A stretch of 64,000 bases of DNA from CAVZXS01 sp963779325. Lineage in GTDB: Bacteria; Bacteroidota; Bacteroidia; Chitinophagales; Chitinophagaceae. The position numbers and the translations under genes are program-made. The first letter of the stretch is position 1. Every line of letters begins with the position of its first letter. The stretch is from positions 186,001 through 250,000 of the forward strand of contig CAVZXS010000002.1 in the NCBI GenBank assembly GCA_963779325.1. Reading direction: 5' to 3'. This document shows, in pieces, positions 8,715-17,555 of the stretch. Below the pieces are notes generated by a model. The model was not told the origin of the DNA, searched no databases, and worked only from the letters and a program-made list of their open reading frames with translations.

Positions 8715-9101
8715 ATGAAAACACTTTTATTTATACTGCTTTCTTTTATAGCTGTTACAAGTACGCTGTCCGGGTTGATGATCATCAGTAAGCCTGACGG
8801 GTCTATACTCTATTTGCCGATTAGTCTTTTGGAAGGTACAGTTTTTAAAAATTTTTTACTGCCCGGTATATTGTTGACGGTACTTGTGGGTGGCGCTAAT
8901 TTGCTTGCCGTATTTTACAATTTACAGCGTCATCCGAACCGTTACAATTGGGCGATGGCCGGCGGCATTATGATCATCGGGTGGATTATTGTACAGATGA
9001 TATTAATACACGCCGCTCATTGGTTGTATTTTGTTTATCTCGGTACCGGGTTGCTTATTATACTAATCGCTTATCAACTGAAAGGTAAATGGGCTGTGTG
9101 A
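8715..9101 (+). CDS. small integral membrane protein, four helices
   Basis: A 128-aa hydrophobic protein with segments at about 2-25, 47-67, 80-98 and 103-122. A conserved-looking loop YNLQRHPNRYNWAMAGG joins helices 2 and 3. I do not recognise a named family. It starts 6 bp after the PEBP gene, so the two form a likely operon. Confidence rests on the coherent hydrophobic pattern and tight spacing. Confidence 0.65.
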   Translation: MKTLLFILLSFIAVTSTLSGLMIISKPDGSILYLPISLLEGTVFKNFLLPGILLTVLVGGANLLAVFYNLQRHPNRYNWAMAGGIMIIGWIIVQMILIHAAHWLYFVYLGTGLLIILIAYQLKGKWAV

Positions 9102-9232
9102 TCAATAACTAACTGCATTTTTAATTAAATGTTCAATTAAAATAAAATAGTGAATCAACTCAAAATAAATATTTCCAAATTAAGGCTCCCGTTCTCCTCT
9201 TTGGGGAATTAGAGGGGCCGTTAAATTTTTTT

Positions 9233-10420
9233 ATGAAAAAGATATTTTTTCTTTCAGCAATGCTTGTCTGCTTTGTTACGACATACGCATTTCGCATTGA
9301 GTACGGCAATAATATTATTATCAGCCGGCCTGTATACGAGGATTTATATGTAGCCGGCGGCAATATTACCATCAATGCCCCCATATATGGCGATTTAATT
9401 ATTGCCGGCGGCACTATCATCATCAATGATTCGGTTATGAATGATATACTGCTGGCCGGTGGTAACGTTACTTTTAATGGTTTTGCCGGCGATGATATAC
9501 GCTGTGCAGGAGGCAATATACACATCAGTAAAAATATTGGCGGTGATTTGGTGATTGCAGGCGGTGAAGTAACTATAGATAAAGGAGTAAGCATCGGCGG
9601 ATTAATTACCGCCGGCGGCGACATTACCGTTGACGGAAATATAACGGGAGAGGTAAGAGGCGCCGCGGGTAATTTATTTTTAAACGGAAATATTGGAAAA
9701 AATATTGATTGCCGCGGCGTAAAAATTATTGTGAACGGAACTGTAGGCGGTAAATCTGTATTGGCAGCAAGAGATATAATTATCGGCAACGATGCTGTCT
9801 TCAACAATGATGTGCGTTATTGGAATAAACAAGGATCGCTTGATTTTAAACAGTCTTTAAAAACAGGTAAAGCAACATATGATCCTTCACTGCGCATTCA
9901 AACGGGACAATGGTACTATCTGGGTGCTGCAACGGTACTTGGTTTATTGTGGTACCTCGGTATGGCCTTGCTTATGATTTTAATTGTACAATATTTATTT
10001 ACCGCCACTATGAAAAAAGCGGCCAACACTATTTTCAATGACGCGTTAAAATCACTTGGTTTCGGTTTTTTATTTTTTATAGCGGTACCCGTAGCCGCAC
10101 TCATCGCTTTTATAACTGTAATTGGTGTGCCTGTCGGGTTGTTATTAACATTCAGTTATGTGGCGCTGATATTGCAAGCTGCGGTTATTACATCGGTAGT
10201 TGCCGCCAATTGGTTAAATAACCGTAATAATTATAAATGGAGTTATTGGCGCATGGTCTTTGCAGCCTTCGGCATTTTTATTTTATTGAAATTAATTTCT
10301 TTAACACCTTTCGCGGGATGGCTGATTATGATTGTGCTGGTGTGCATGGCTTTCGGAGGCATTTTACTGAATATAAATTGGAAGAGAAAAGCGACTGAAG
10401 CCGCAGCAACACAAAACTAA
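9233..10420 (+). CDS. exported beta-helix (bactofilin-like) protein with C-terminal membrane domain
   Basis: A 395-aa protein. A signal peptide (about 1-20) is followed by roughly nine short repeats (30-190) of the type DLYVAGGNITINAPIYG, DLIIAGGTIII and DLVIAGGEVTI, which predict a right-handed beta-helix like that of polymer-forming bactofilins. Residues 230-385 form four to five membrane helices. The family is usually annotated as a polymer-forming or hypothetical envelope protein. It leads a run with the DUF6544 gene 11 bp downstream. Function is unknown; a scaffolding role on the outer face of the inner membrane is an inference. Confidence 0.78.
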   Translation: MKKIFFLSAMLVCFVTTYAFRIEYGNNIIISRPVYEDLYVAGGNITINAPIYGDLIIAGGTIIINDSVMNDILLAGGNVTFNGFAGDDIRCAGGNIHISKNIGGDLVIAGGEVTIDKGVSIGGLITAGGDITVDGNITGEVRGAAGNLFLNGNIGKNIDCRGVKIIVNGTVGGKSVLAARDIIIGNDAVFNNDVRYWNKQGSLDFKQSLKTGKATYDPSLRIQTGQWYYLGAATVLGLLWYLGMALLMILIVQYLFTATMKKAANTIFNDALKSLGFGFLFFIAVPVAALIAFITVIGVPVGLLLTFSYVALILQAAVITSVVAANWLNNRNNYKWSYWRMVFAAFGIFILLKLISLTPFAGWLIMIVLVCMAFGGILLNINWKRKATEAAATQN

Positions 10421-10431
10421 AAATTATAAAT

Positions 10432-11529
10432 ATGCTTAAATACGTTTTCGCAGGTATTATTCTTATACATGGATTAATTCACTTCATGGGCTTTGCAAAA
10501 GCATTTGGTTATGGCAATATAACACAACTCACAAAGGATATTTCTAAACCGGCGGGTTTCTTTTGGTTTGTCACCGCTCTGTTATTTGCAGCGGCAATGA
10601 TTTTGTTTTTATTAAAAAAAGAAAGCTGGCTGATGATAGTAATAGTTGCAGCTGTCATTTCCCAAATACTTATTATCACTGTTTGGAAAGATGCAAAGTT
10701 TGGCACCCTTGCCAATATACTTGCGTTGTTAGTTGCAGCTGCATCATGGGCATCGTATCATTTTGAAAGACAATTTAAGGAAGACATAAAAAAACACATA
10801 GCTCAAAGTAGTTTTTCTTCCAATGATATTTTAACGGAGGCGGATATTATCTCGTTGCCGGGTCCCGTTCAAAAATATATACGCTATTCAGGAGCCGTCA
10901 ATAAGCCTAAAGTAAAAAATGTAAAAGTTGTATTTACCGGTGAAATGCGGGATAAAGGGAAAGATTTTTTTAAATTCACTTCTGTACAATATAATTTTTT
11001 TGAGAACCCGGCCAGGTTATTTTTTATGAAGGCGAAGATGTTTGGCACTACTGTACCCGGCTATCATTGCTATCAAAATGAAGCCGCTGCAATGCAGGTA
11101 AAATTGTTTGGTTTGCTTAACGTGGTAAATATAAAAGGCGATGAAATGAATAAGGCAGAAACAGTAACGGTGTTTAATGATATGTGCCTGATGGCTCCTG
11201 CAACATTGATTGATAAAAGAATTGAATGGAAGCCTGTTGACAGTTTATCCGTAGCAGCCACTTTTACAAACGGGAAAAACCGGGTAACAGCAACACTTTA
11301 TTTTAATGAGAAAGGACAGCTGACAAATTTTATTTCAGATGACAGATATGCCTTGGCCGATATGAAACAATATCGTTTTTCGACCCCTGCAAAAGAATAC
11401 ATGAAAATAAACGATATGAATGTTTTAAAATACGGCGAAGCCGTATGGCATTATCCCGAAGGAGAATTTGTGTACGGAAAATTTAATCTGAAAAGTATTG
11501 AATATAATGTGCCTGAATTTAAGCCATGA
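10432..11529 (+). CDS. DUF6544 family membrane protein
   Basis: A 365-aa protein. The first 105 residues hold four hydrophobic segments (GIILIHGLIHFMGFAKAFG, then AGFFWFVTALLFAAAMILF and so on). The C-terminal part begins with SLPGPVQKYIRYSGAVNKP, the family's LP-x-PVQ-x-Y signature, followed by a beta-rich domain (about 160-360) ending in KSIEYNVPEF. DUF6544 has no assigned biochemical role. It follows the beta-helix protein by 11 bp and precedes the ferritin-like/VIT1 gene by 41 bp. Confidence 0.8.
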   Translation: MLKYVFAGIILIHGLIHFMGFAKAFGYGNITQLTKDISKPAGFFWFVTALLFAAAMILFLLKKESWLMIVIVAAVISQILIITVWKDAKFGTLANILALLVAAASWASYHFERQFKEDIKKHIAQSSFSSNDILTEADIISLPGPVQKYIRYSGAVNKPKVKNVKVVFTGEMRDKGKDFFKFTSVQYNFFENPARLFFMKAKMFGTTVPGYHCYQNEAAAMQVKLFGLLNVVNIKGDEMNKAETVTVFNDMCLMAPATLIDKRIEWKPVDSLSVAATFTNGKNRVTATLYFNEKGQLTNFISDDRYALADMKQYRFSTPAKEYMKINDMNVLKYGEAVWHYPEGEFVYGKFNLKSIEYNVPEFKP

Positions 11530-11570
11530 ATTATAAAGTTCAATAAAGAGAATTATATAAATAACGAAAG

Positions 11571-12689
11571 ATGGCGAATAAAAACTTATCTGCCGGCTTG
11601 CAAACAGAAATTGACACCGGCTATCTCTATTCTAAAATGGCCGATGCGGAAGATGATGCAGCAGTAGCAAAGTTGTACAGGCAAATGGCCGAAATAGAAA
11701 CGGGCCATGCCACAGCCATGCTGCAAAGCAATAAAGCGAAAGGCATGGCACAGGAATTACCTAAACCATCTTGGCGGGCCCGGATACTCAACCGCATTGG
11801 AAAAATATTTGGCTACGAATATGTGATAAGCTCATTGGTAGAAACTGAAAAAGCGTTGGCCTTAAAACAGTCTTCGGATAAAGAAAAGCAAAAAATTCCG
11901 TTAAGCGGTCATGAAAACAATCATGTAAAAATTTTACAGAATCTTATTAATACAAAAAGCAAGGTAAGCGGCGAAAAATTGTCGAAACTGGAAGGGCGTC
12001 GTCACAAATCGGTTGGCGGTAATGCGCTGAGAGCGGCGGTCCTTGGCGCTAATGACGGGTTGGTTTCAAACATGAGTCTGGTAATGGGAGTAGCCGGCGC
12101 TACTAACGGTGAAAAGGGAGTGCTTTTAACGGGCTTGGCGGGCCTGCTGGCCGGCGCACTTTCAATGGCATTGGGCGAATGGATTTCTGTAAAAAGTTCA
12201 CAGGAAGTATATGAGCGGCAAATGGCTTTGGAAATGGAGGAGATACAAACCAATCCGGAGACGGAAATAAAAGAACTGCAACTTATCTATATCGCTAAAG
12301 GCATACCGGAGGAGCAGGCAAAAACGATGGCGCAAAAAGCAATGACCGACACATCACAAGCTCATGCAATTTTAATTAAGGAAGAACTGGGTATTAATGC
12401 AGCGGAGTTAAAGGGTTCTGCACGGACGGCAGCTATTGCATCCTTTATTTTATTTGCATTGGGTGCCGTTATACCGGTTATTCCTTTTTTTACGGGTGGT
12501 GGTTTAAATGGAATAATATGGAGTGTTGGATTGAGTGCCGCAGGTCTTTTTTTCATTGGCGCAGCCATTACATTATTTACCGGCAAAAGTATTTGGCTGT
12601 CAGGTTTTCGCCAGGTATTATTTGGATTGGCAGCGGCGGCAATAACCTTTGGTATCGGCAAATTGATTGGGGTAAATATTGCAGGATAA
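11571..12689 (+). CDS. ferritin-like domain fused to VIT1/CCC1 iron/manganese transporter
   Basis: A 372-aa two-domain protein. Residues 5-140 form a rubrerythrin-like helical domain with acidic positions in DTGYLYSKMADAEDD and MAEIETGHATAM. Residues 145-372 form a VIT1/CCC1 transporter, including RAAVLGANDGLVSNMSLVMGVAGA and GALSMALGEWISVKSSQEVYERQ, which match the metal-translocation helix and cytosolic metal-binding region of plant VIT1. Bacterial fusions of this kind export Fe2+ or Mn2+. It is followed 12 bp later by a small conserved gene. Confidence 0.87.
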   Translation: MANKNLSAGLQTEIDTGYLYSKMADAEDDAAVAKLYRQMAEIETGHATAMLQSNKAKGMAQELPKPSWRARILNRIGKIFGYEYVISSLVETEKALALKQSSDKEKQKIPLSGHENNHVKILQNLINTKSKVSGEKLSKLEGRRHKSVGGNALRAAVLGANDGLVSNMSLVMGVAGATNGEKGVLLTGLAGLLAGALSMALGEWISVKSSQEVYERQMALEMEEIQTNPETEIKELQLIYIAKGIPEEQAKTMAQKAMTDTSQAHAILIKEELGINAAELKGSARTAAIASFILFALGAVIPVIPFFTGGGLNGIIWSVGLSAAGLFFIGAAITLFTGKSIWLSGFRQVLFGLAAAAITFGIGKLIGVNIAG

Positions 12690-12701
12690 ATAATTAAAAA
12701 A

Positions 12702-12878
12702 ATGAAACTGTCAATCTCAACACTTAATAAAGAATGGCACTTGACTCACAGAATGCCGGTAAAAGCAACTCTTGAACAGCGTATTGCTTGGCATACTGAA
12801 CATAAAAAAAATTGTGCATGCCGCGATATTCCTGAAAAGCTGAAAGCGGAAATGAAGAAGAGAAAAATAAAGGTTTAG
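12702..12878 (+). CDS. short conserved hypothetical protein with CxC motif
   Basis: A 58-aa frame: MKLSISTLNKEWHLTHRMP, then TLEQRIAWHTEHKKNCAC and RDIPEKLKAEMKKR. The pattern of two His, two Cys (C38 and C40) and an R-x-I-P turn looks like a compact metal-binding helical hairpin. Similar short proteins occur next to other Bacteroidota genes, from memory only. It lies 12 bp after the ferritin-like/VIT1 gene, and a link to metal handling is an inference. Confidence 0.6.
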   Translation: MKLSISTLNKEWHLTHRMPVKATLEQRIAWHTEHKKNCACRDIPEKLKAEMKKRKIKV

Positions 12879-12902
12879 AAAGCGTTTCGAAATAATGGAA
12901 TC

Positions 12903-13595
12903 ATGAAATCAAAGTATAACAAATTCATTTTCCTCGGTGCAATCATTGCACTCGTTGGTTACATCACTTCGGGGCCGTTGGGTTTTATGCCGGTGAAATT
13001 AACAGTGCCGCAACCTGAATGGACATCAGCTGCTGTATTTGCAGCCAACTATAATTTTGTGCAGGATATTCCTTATTATTTCGGTTTGCTGTTAATTGGC
13101 GGCATGTTAATGATTGCCGCAGGCCATTACTTAAATTTTAATGAAGACAGCAATCAAATAAAATTTAACTTATTACTTTCTTTATTACTTACAACGGCTT
13201 TTGCCGCTCTTATCCTTTTCAACTATATCTGTCAAACTACTTTTATTCGTCACCTTGCCTTGCAGTACAAACCGGAAAACGATTCTATTTTTTCAACTTT
13301 CTCTATGGCAAATCCGCTATCGCTTAGTTGGGCAATAGAAATGTGGGGCTACGGCATTTTGGGCGCAGCCACTTGGTTGATGGCGGGCTATTATCAGCGG
13401 AAAAATATTTTTATCCGATGGCTGCTTACCCTGAACGGAATTGTGAGTTTGTTATCTGTTGTTTTTACAGCCTATAATATTAGTTGGGTGCTTACAACAG
13501 CGGGTATCATTGCTTATATGTTTTGGAATATATTAATGAGTTCATTAATGTTACTGATCTACGGGAATAGTAAAACTTCTTTGTCTACTGAATAA
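12903..13595 (+). CDS. integral membrane protein, six or seven helices
   Basis: A 230-aa protein with hydrophobic segments at about 6-25, 55-77, 87-110, 140-161, 172-192 and 196-220. The N-terminus FIFLGAIIALVGYITSGPLGF and the central MANPLSLSWAIEMWGYGILGAATWL are distinctive, but I do not recognise the family. No catalytic motif is visible. It begins 24 bp after the small CxC gene; downstream a regulated promoter for the outer-membrane barrel intervenes. Confidence 0.62.
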   Translation: MKSKYNKFIFLGAIIALVGYITSGPLGFMPVKLTVPQPEWTSAAVFAANYNFVQDIPYYFGLLLIGGMLMIAAGHYLNFNEDSNQIKFNLLLSLLLTTAFAALILFNYICQTTFIRHLALQYKPENDSIFSTFSMANPLSLSWAIEMWGYGILGAATWLMAGYYQRKNIFIRWLLTLNGIVSLLSVVFTAYNISWVLTTAGIIAYMFWNILMSSLMLLIYGNSKTSLSTE

Positions 13596-13609
13596 ATCAA
13601 TTCTCTTCA

Positions 13610-13653
13610 CTGATATATATCATCGGTAAGTGTAATTATACTCAGTATATTTT
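13610..13653 (+). promoter_or_regulatory. Crp/Fnr-type box and -7 element upstream of outer-membrane barrel gene
   Basis: TGATATATATCA (13611-13622) is a perfect palindrome of the TGA-N6-TCA type inside CTGATATATATCAT. After 22 nt comes TATATTTT (13646-13653), a TAnnTTT -7 element, and the gene starts about 62 nt further. The spacing is identical to that at the sulfur-island sites. Confidence 0.6.
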
Positions 13654-13715
13654 TTTGTAACTGAAAATACTTTTGTAGTGTGAAATAATTAGGATCATTT
13701 TTTAAAACTTTAGTT

Positions 13716-14339
13716 ATGAAAACACTCAGAACAAAAAGGAATTACGACAAGTCACTTAAAGGAATTGTGTTTGCAATTTTTTCACTTATTGCATTGTTGA
13801 TGATTGCTCATGCAACAGTTGCACAAAAGAAATGGAGTTTCGAAGTAAGACCCGGTGTCAATTTCGCCACTCAAGACTTGGGCGATGCGAATCTTGAAAC
13901 AGGTTTTGGTTTTGAAGGAACATTCGCTTACAAATTCATGCCTCGCCTCGGTGCTTATGCCGGTTGGAGTTGGAATAAATTTTCCGCTGATCAATCTTTT
14001 GCAGGAAGCAAAATGGATTTTGAAGAAACAGGCTATTGCTTCGGTTTGCAGTTTGTTCATCCCATTAAAAATTCAGCGGTCAGTTATATGATAAAGGGCG
14101 GAGGAACCTACAATCATATAGAAACAGAAAACAGCGCCGGTGATATTATTAATGATACCGGCCACGGGTTGGGATGGCAGTTAGGCGCCGGTGTAAAAAT
14201 ACCCCTCAGCATGCGGATGTTTTTAACTCCCGAGGTGCGATACAGGTCTTTGTCAAGAGATATTAAAATCGGTGAAGTGAACCGGCCTGTAGATTTGAAT
14301 TATGTTTCTGCCGGTGTGGGTTTATCATTTACTTTTTAA
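13716..14339 (+). CDS. outer-membrane beta-barrel protein (porin-like, OmpW/OmpX size)
   Basis: A 207-aa protein with a long basic n-region and a signal peptide ending near IAHATVAQ (about residue 36). Then come alternating strands such as WSFEVRPGVNFATQDLG, LGAYAGWSWNKFSAD and LGWQLGAGVKIPLS, ending in YVSAGVGLSFTF, a C-terminal aromatic typical of barrel insertion. The length fits an eight-stranded barrel. A Crp/Fnr-type box sits upstream; OmpW-type porins are known to be oxygen-regulated in enterobacteria, so low-oxygen control is plausible. Confidence 0.78.
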   Translation: MKTLRTKRNYDKSLKGIVFAIFSLIALLMIAHATVAQKKWSFEVRPGVNFATQDLGDANLETGFGFEGTFAYKFMPRLGAYAGWSWNKFSADQSFAGSKMDFEETGYCFGLQFVHPIKNSAVSYMIKGGGTYNHIETENSAGDIINDTGHGLGWQLGAGVKIPLSMRMFLTPEVRYRSLSRDIKIGEVNRPVDLNYVSAGVGLSFTF

Positions 14340-14354
14340 CAGATATGACAACCG

Positions 14355-15197
14355 ATGAAAAAGCCATTTTCCATTTGGTTATATCTTTTAATTGTTTTTG
14401 CATTATCATGGCCGTTTCAGTTTTGGTATGTATTCAAAGCTGAAACGGCTTTTGACAAATACCTCTACAGTTCCCTTTCTATGGTAATGGTAACTGTGGC
14501 CACATTTATTGCAGGATGGTTTGTATTCAAAGATGGTTTTGCAACTGCCGGATGGAAATGGGGCAAACCCGTTCATTATATATATGTATTACTGTTTGCT
14601 CTTTTGGTTTGGTTAGTACCAAGTTTTGTAGAATTATTTTTTGGACTGCACAAACCTGCTGGTCACGTTGCAGTAACAAGTTTAGCGGTAATGTTTGCTC
14701 TACGCTTTGCGGCAACATTGCTCCCCGCAGTTGGCGAAGAGTTTGGCTGGCGTGGATATATGCTTCCCCGGCTTGCAGAAAAATTTGGCGCCAAAAAAGG
14801 ATTGCTGCTGCATGCTTTTATTTGGTGGTTTTGGCATTTGCCTGTATTAGTCGGTATGGGATTAAACAATAACGATGTAAGCGGCAATCAATTTATAAAT
14901 GTTGTCGCCATTAGTTTAATAAGCATCATCCCATCTATGTTGCATGCGGTAATTTTTGCTTTTATATGGAGCAAAACAAAAAGCCTTGCGGTGGTTACCG
15001 TGTATCATGCAGCGTTTGATGAAGTAAGGGATACGTTGGAAAACGGCATTGGTTTCGGACCATTGGTTAACAATTGGCAAATGATAGTTATAATAATGAC
15101 AGGTAGCATATTATTGTGGAAAGCTGATTGGAAGAAATTACTTTCTGCGGATACAGGGAATGTAACAACCAAACAATTAAGTTTTAAATCAACTTAG
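14355..15197 (+). CDS. CPBP family intramembrane metalloprotease
   Basis: A 280-aa polytopic protein with the CPBP (Abi/CAAX-protease-like) motifs: EEFGWRGYMLPRL with Glu128, Glu129 and Arg133, then HAFIWWFWHLPV with His161 and a late VTVYHAAFDEV. About seven membrane segments are visible. The family includes Rce1-like type II CAAX proteases; bacterial members often act in immunity or signalling, but the substrate here is unknown. It begins 15 bp after the barrel gene and its stop is 1 bp before the next start, so these genes look cotranscribed. Confidence 0.88.
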   Translation: MKKPFSIWLYLLIVFALSWPFQFWYVFKAETAFDKYLYSSLSMVMVTVATFIAGWFVFKDGFATAGWKWGKPVHYIYVLLFALLVWLVPSFVELFFGLHKPAGHVAVTSLAVMFALRFAATLLPAVGEEFGWRGYMLPRLAEKFGAKKGLLLHAFIWWFWHLPVLVGMGLNNNDVSGNQFINVVAISLISIIPSMLHAVIFAFIWSKTKSLAVVTVYHAAFDEVRDTLENGIGFGPLVNNWQMIVIIMTGSILLWKADWKKLLSADTGNVTTKQLSFKST

Positions 15198-15198
15198 C

Positions 15199-15630
15199 AT
15201 GACCGGTAAATCATTAACTCCATTAGCTATAACATTCGCAATAAGCGGTGTGTGGGATACCATTGCAGGTACACTGTATATTTTCTTTATTGGCACGGGC
15301 AGAAAAATTGACAACCCGGCAATGGATCCGTTTTTCGCTATTTTTCTCGGCTCCTTCTTTTTATGTTTTGCTTATATACAGTTTTTTTCCGCTGTAAATA
15401 TTAAGCGGTATGCGTTTAATGTGGGCTGCCTTATTCTCGGGAGGGTTTTTTATATTATCCTGCTTTACAGTTATATGGGTTTTGTAAAAAACTTTCCATC
15501 TGCATTTTGGTTTACGGGAATTATTGACTGTATTTTTATAATACTGTATATCGCTTTTGCAGTTAATGGAGGGCTGAGTGCAAGGGATTTGTTTTTGCCG
15601 AAAAGAGATAAAGACTTAGAAGCTGTTTAA
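15199..15630 (+). CDS. small membrane protein, four helices
   Basis: A 143-aa hydrophobic protein with segments at about 8-29, 46-66, 74-97 and 103-125, starting MTGKSLTPLAITFAISGVW. No family recognised. It starts 1 bp after the CPBP protease stop. Its last codons (Leu-Glu-Ala-Val-stop) fall inside the left end of palindromic element copy 2, so the original C-terminus may have been slightly different. Confidence 0.6.
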   Translation: MTGKSLTPLAITFAISGVWDTIAGTLYIFFIGTGRKIDNPAMDPFFAIFLGSFFLCFAYIQFFSAVNIKRYAFNVGCLILGRVFYIILLYSYMGFVKNFPSAFWFTGIIDCIFIILYIAFAVNGGLSARDLFLPKRDKDLEAV

Positions 15631-15768
15631 ATTAATTTTAACTGCATACAGTTTGGCTAAAGCCGGTTGTATTTTCTTTGTATTGCCACGCCTTTAAAGG
15701 CGTGGCAATACGAACTGAGGCAGGCGGCTTTAGCCAAATAAATAAAAAATAAATAACTCAAACAGCTT
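15617..15768. repeat. palindromic intergenic element, copy 2 (inverted relative to copy 1)
   Basis: About 150 bp with terminal inverted repeats AGAAGCTGTTT / AAACAGCTTAT, inner arms TTTGGCTAAAGCCGG / CGGCTTTAGCCAAA, and a perfect 32-bp central palindrome at 15680-15711 whose half is GTATTGCCACGCCTTT. The unit aligns along its whole length to the reverse complement of copy 1 at 7047-7186. It contains no gene and could fold into one long hairpin. Confidence 0.82.
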
Positions 15769-15802
15769 ATAAAATTATAACAAGAGAAACATTTTAAACA
15801 AA

Positions 15803-16921
15803 ATGAAAAGATATATTAAACCAATAAAACGAATGCTCATGATACTATTTGCTGTAGCAACGGGGTTTATAATTATTCTGTTCTGTATTTTATTGGCATA
15901 CAGCTCCGGTAAAATGAAACAATATGCAGATGCCAATGGTAAGCCAATACCCGGAAGCATTTCAGAAAAAATATTTGTAAGTATCAATGGGATGAAGCAG
16001 GGTATGATTATCAAGAGCAAAGATTCAACACATCCGATATTGCTTTACCTTCATGGTGGTCTGCCCGATTATTTCCTTACCAAGAAATACCCTACGGGTC
16101 TTGAAGACTATTTCACCGTGGTTTGGTGGGAGCGACGTGGTTCAGGGCTTTCATTCAATGCAAGCATTTCACCGGAAGCGATTACACCTGAGCAATTTAT
16201 ATCCGATACAAAGGAGGTAACGAATTATTTGCGCAAACGCTTTGGACAGGAGAAAATTTATCTCATGGGTCGTTCGGGAGGAACTTTCATTGGCATACAG
16301 GCGGCTGCACGAACGCCTGAATTGTACCATGCATACATTGGTGTGGCACAAATGACGGATCAACTTAAATCTGAAAGACTGGCATACGAATATATGCTTG
16401 GGCAGTTTAAAGAAAAGGGAAATAAAAAAATGGTTCGTAAACTTGAGTTAGCACCGGTCACTATTGCCAATGGCACACCGGGTGCCTACCTTGCATTGCG
16501 TGATAAAGCCATGCACAGTCTTGGTATTGGCACCACACATGACATGAATTCCATAGTCACCGGTATGTTTTTACCATCGCTTACATTTCGTGAGTATACG
16601 TTAATTGAAAAGATAAATTTGTGGCGTGCCAAATCCCGTTCAGGCGTTAGCATACAGTGGGATACAATACTGGTAACGGACTTAAGCAAACAAGTACCCG
16701 AAATTAGTATTCCAATTTATTTTTTTCATGGCATATATGATTATACGGTATCTTATCCTTTAGCAAAGGATTATTTTATGCAGATAAAAGCACCCATTAA
16801 AGGGTTTTATACATTCAACAATTCAGCCCATAGCCCCATATTTGAAGAGCCGTTGCTGGTAAGAAAAATAATTGAAAAAGATATTTTGAAAGGAACAAAC
16901 AGTTTGTCTGATAAGGAATAA
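15803..16921 (+). CDS. membrane-anchored alpha/beta hydrolase, prolyl aminopeptidase-like
   Basis: A 372-aa protein. An N-terminal membrane segment (about 12-33) anchors an alpha/beta-hydrolase domain facing the periplasm. YLHGGLPD (about 82-89) is the oxyanion region, WWERRGSGLS (about 104-113) the family strand-4 motif, and GRSGGTFIG the nucleophile elbow with its Ser near residue 160. HGIYDYTV contains a likely acid and NSAHSPIFEEP the histidine. GRSGG with a WERRGSG motif is typical of proline-iminopeptidase-like enzymes. Substrate unknown. The SRPBCC gene follows by 23 bp. Confidence 0.83.
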   Translation: MKRYIKPIKRMLMILFAVATGFIIILFCILLAYSSGKMKQYADANGKPIPGSISEKIFVSINGMKQGMIIKSKDSTHPILLYLHGGLPDYFLTKKYPTGLEDYFTVVWWERRGSGLSFNASISPEAITPEQFISDTKEVTNYLRKRFGQEKIYLMGRSGGTFIGIQAAARTPELYHAYIGVAQMTDQLKSERLAYEYMLGQFKEKGNKKMVRKLELAPVTIANGTPGAYLALRDKAMHSLGIGTTHDMNSIVTGMFLPSLTFREYTLIEKINLWRAKSRSGVSIQWDTILVTDLSKQVPEISIPIYFFHGIYDYTVSYPLAKDYFMQIKAPIKGFYTFNNSAHSPIFEEPLLVRKIIEKDILKGTNSLSDKE

Positions 16922-16944
16922 TGATTATAAATATAAACTAAGTG

Positions 16945-17550
16945 ATGAATCGGGTTAAACATTTTATAAAATACACTTTGATGTTTTATGCACTCATCGC
17001 ATTAGTATACCGGTTTTTCATTCGCCCCATGCATATAAGTTGGGGAGCCACCGCTACGGAGCAACAAATGAAAATGCCTGCCGATAGTTTGATTTCACCA
17101 AATCGTGTTGTTTCCACCCGTGCCATCAACATTAAAGCGCCGAAAGAAAAAATATGGCCGTGGATAGCACAAACCGGGCAGAACCGTGGCGGCTTTAACA
17201 GCTATTACCGGTTAGAGAATTTGTTTGCTGCAAAAATGGTGAATGCAGATTCTATAGTACCCGAGTGGCAAAACCCTCAGCCGGGAGATACGGTATATTA
17301 TGGTGAAGGCGAAGGCTATGAACTGATTTCATTTGTAAAACGCAATGAATACTATTCACTTGGCGGGTGGACATTATATCTTGATTCGATTGATACTGAT
17401 TACACAAGATTGATTGTTCGTTATCCTTCTATGGAAGTAAAGCAAAGCAGGATGATGCAGCTTTATTATTACGGCTTATTCGAGCCGCTGCATTTTATTA
17501 TGGAATCGGGGATGATGATGGGTATTAAACAACGGGCCGAAGAAAAATAA
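16945..17550 (+). CDS. SRPBCC (START-like) family protein with N-terminal membrane anchor
   Basis: From the ATG at 16945 it is a 201-aa protein, with GTG at 16942 as an alternative start. One hydrophobic segment lies at about 10-25. Then comes the pattern of SRPBCC ligand-binding proteins: RAINIKAPKEKIWPWIAQTG, GGFNSYYRLENLF and PQPGDTVYY. The WPWIAQ-GQ-RGGF combination is common in SRPBCC proteins of this size. It probably binds a hydrophobic ligand; none is identified. The next membrane protein begins 5 bp downstream. Confidence 0.8.
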   Translation: MNRVKHFIKYTLMFYALIALVYRFFIRPMHISWGATATEQQMKMPADSLISPNRVVSTRAINIKAPKEKIWPWIAQTGQNRGGFNSYYRLENLFAAKMVNADSIVPEWQNPQPGDTVYYGEGEGYELISFVKRNEYYSLGGWTLYLDSIDTDYTRLIVRYPSMEVKQSRMMQLYYYGLFEPLHFIMESGMMMGIKQRAEEK

Positions 17551-17555
17551 AACAG

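Noticed and set aside
9150..9163. GTGAATCAACTCAA as a Crp/Fnr-like box before the beta-helix protein gene
   Set aside because: The half-sites are poor and no -7 element follows at the right distance; chance occurrence is likely in AT-rich DNA.
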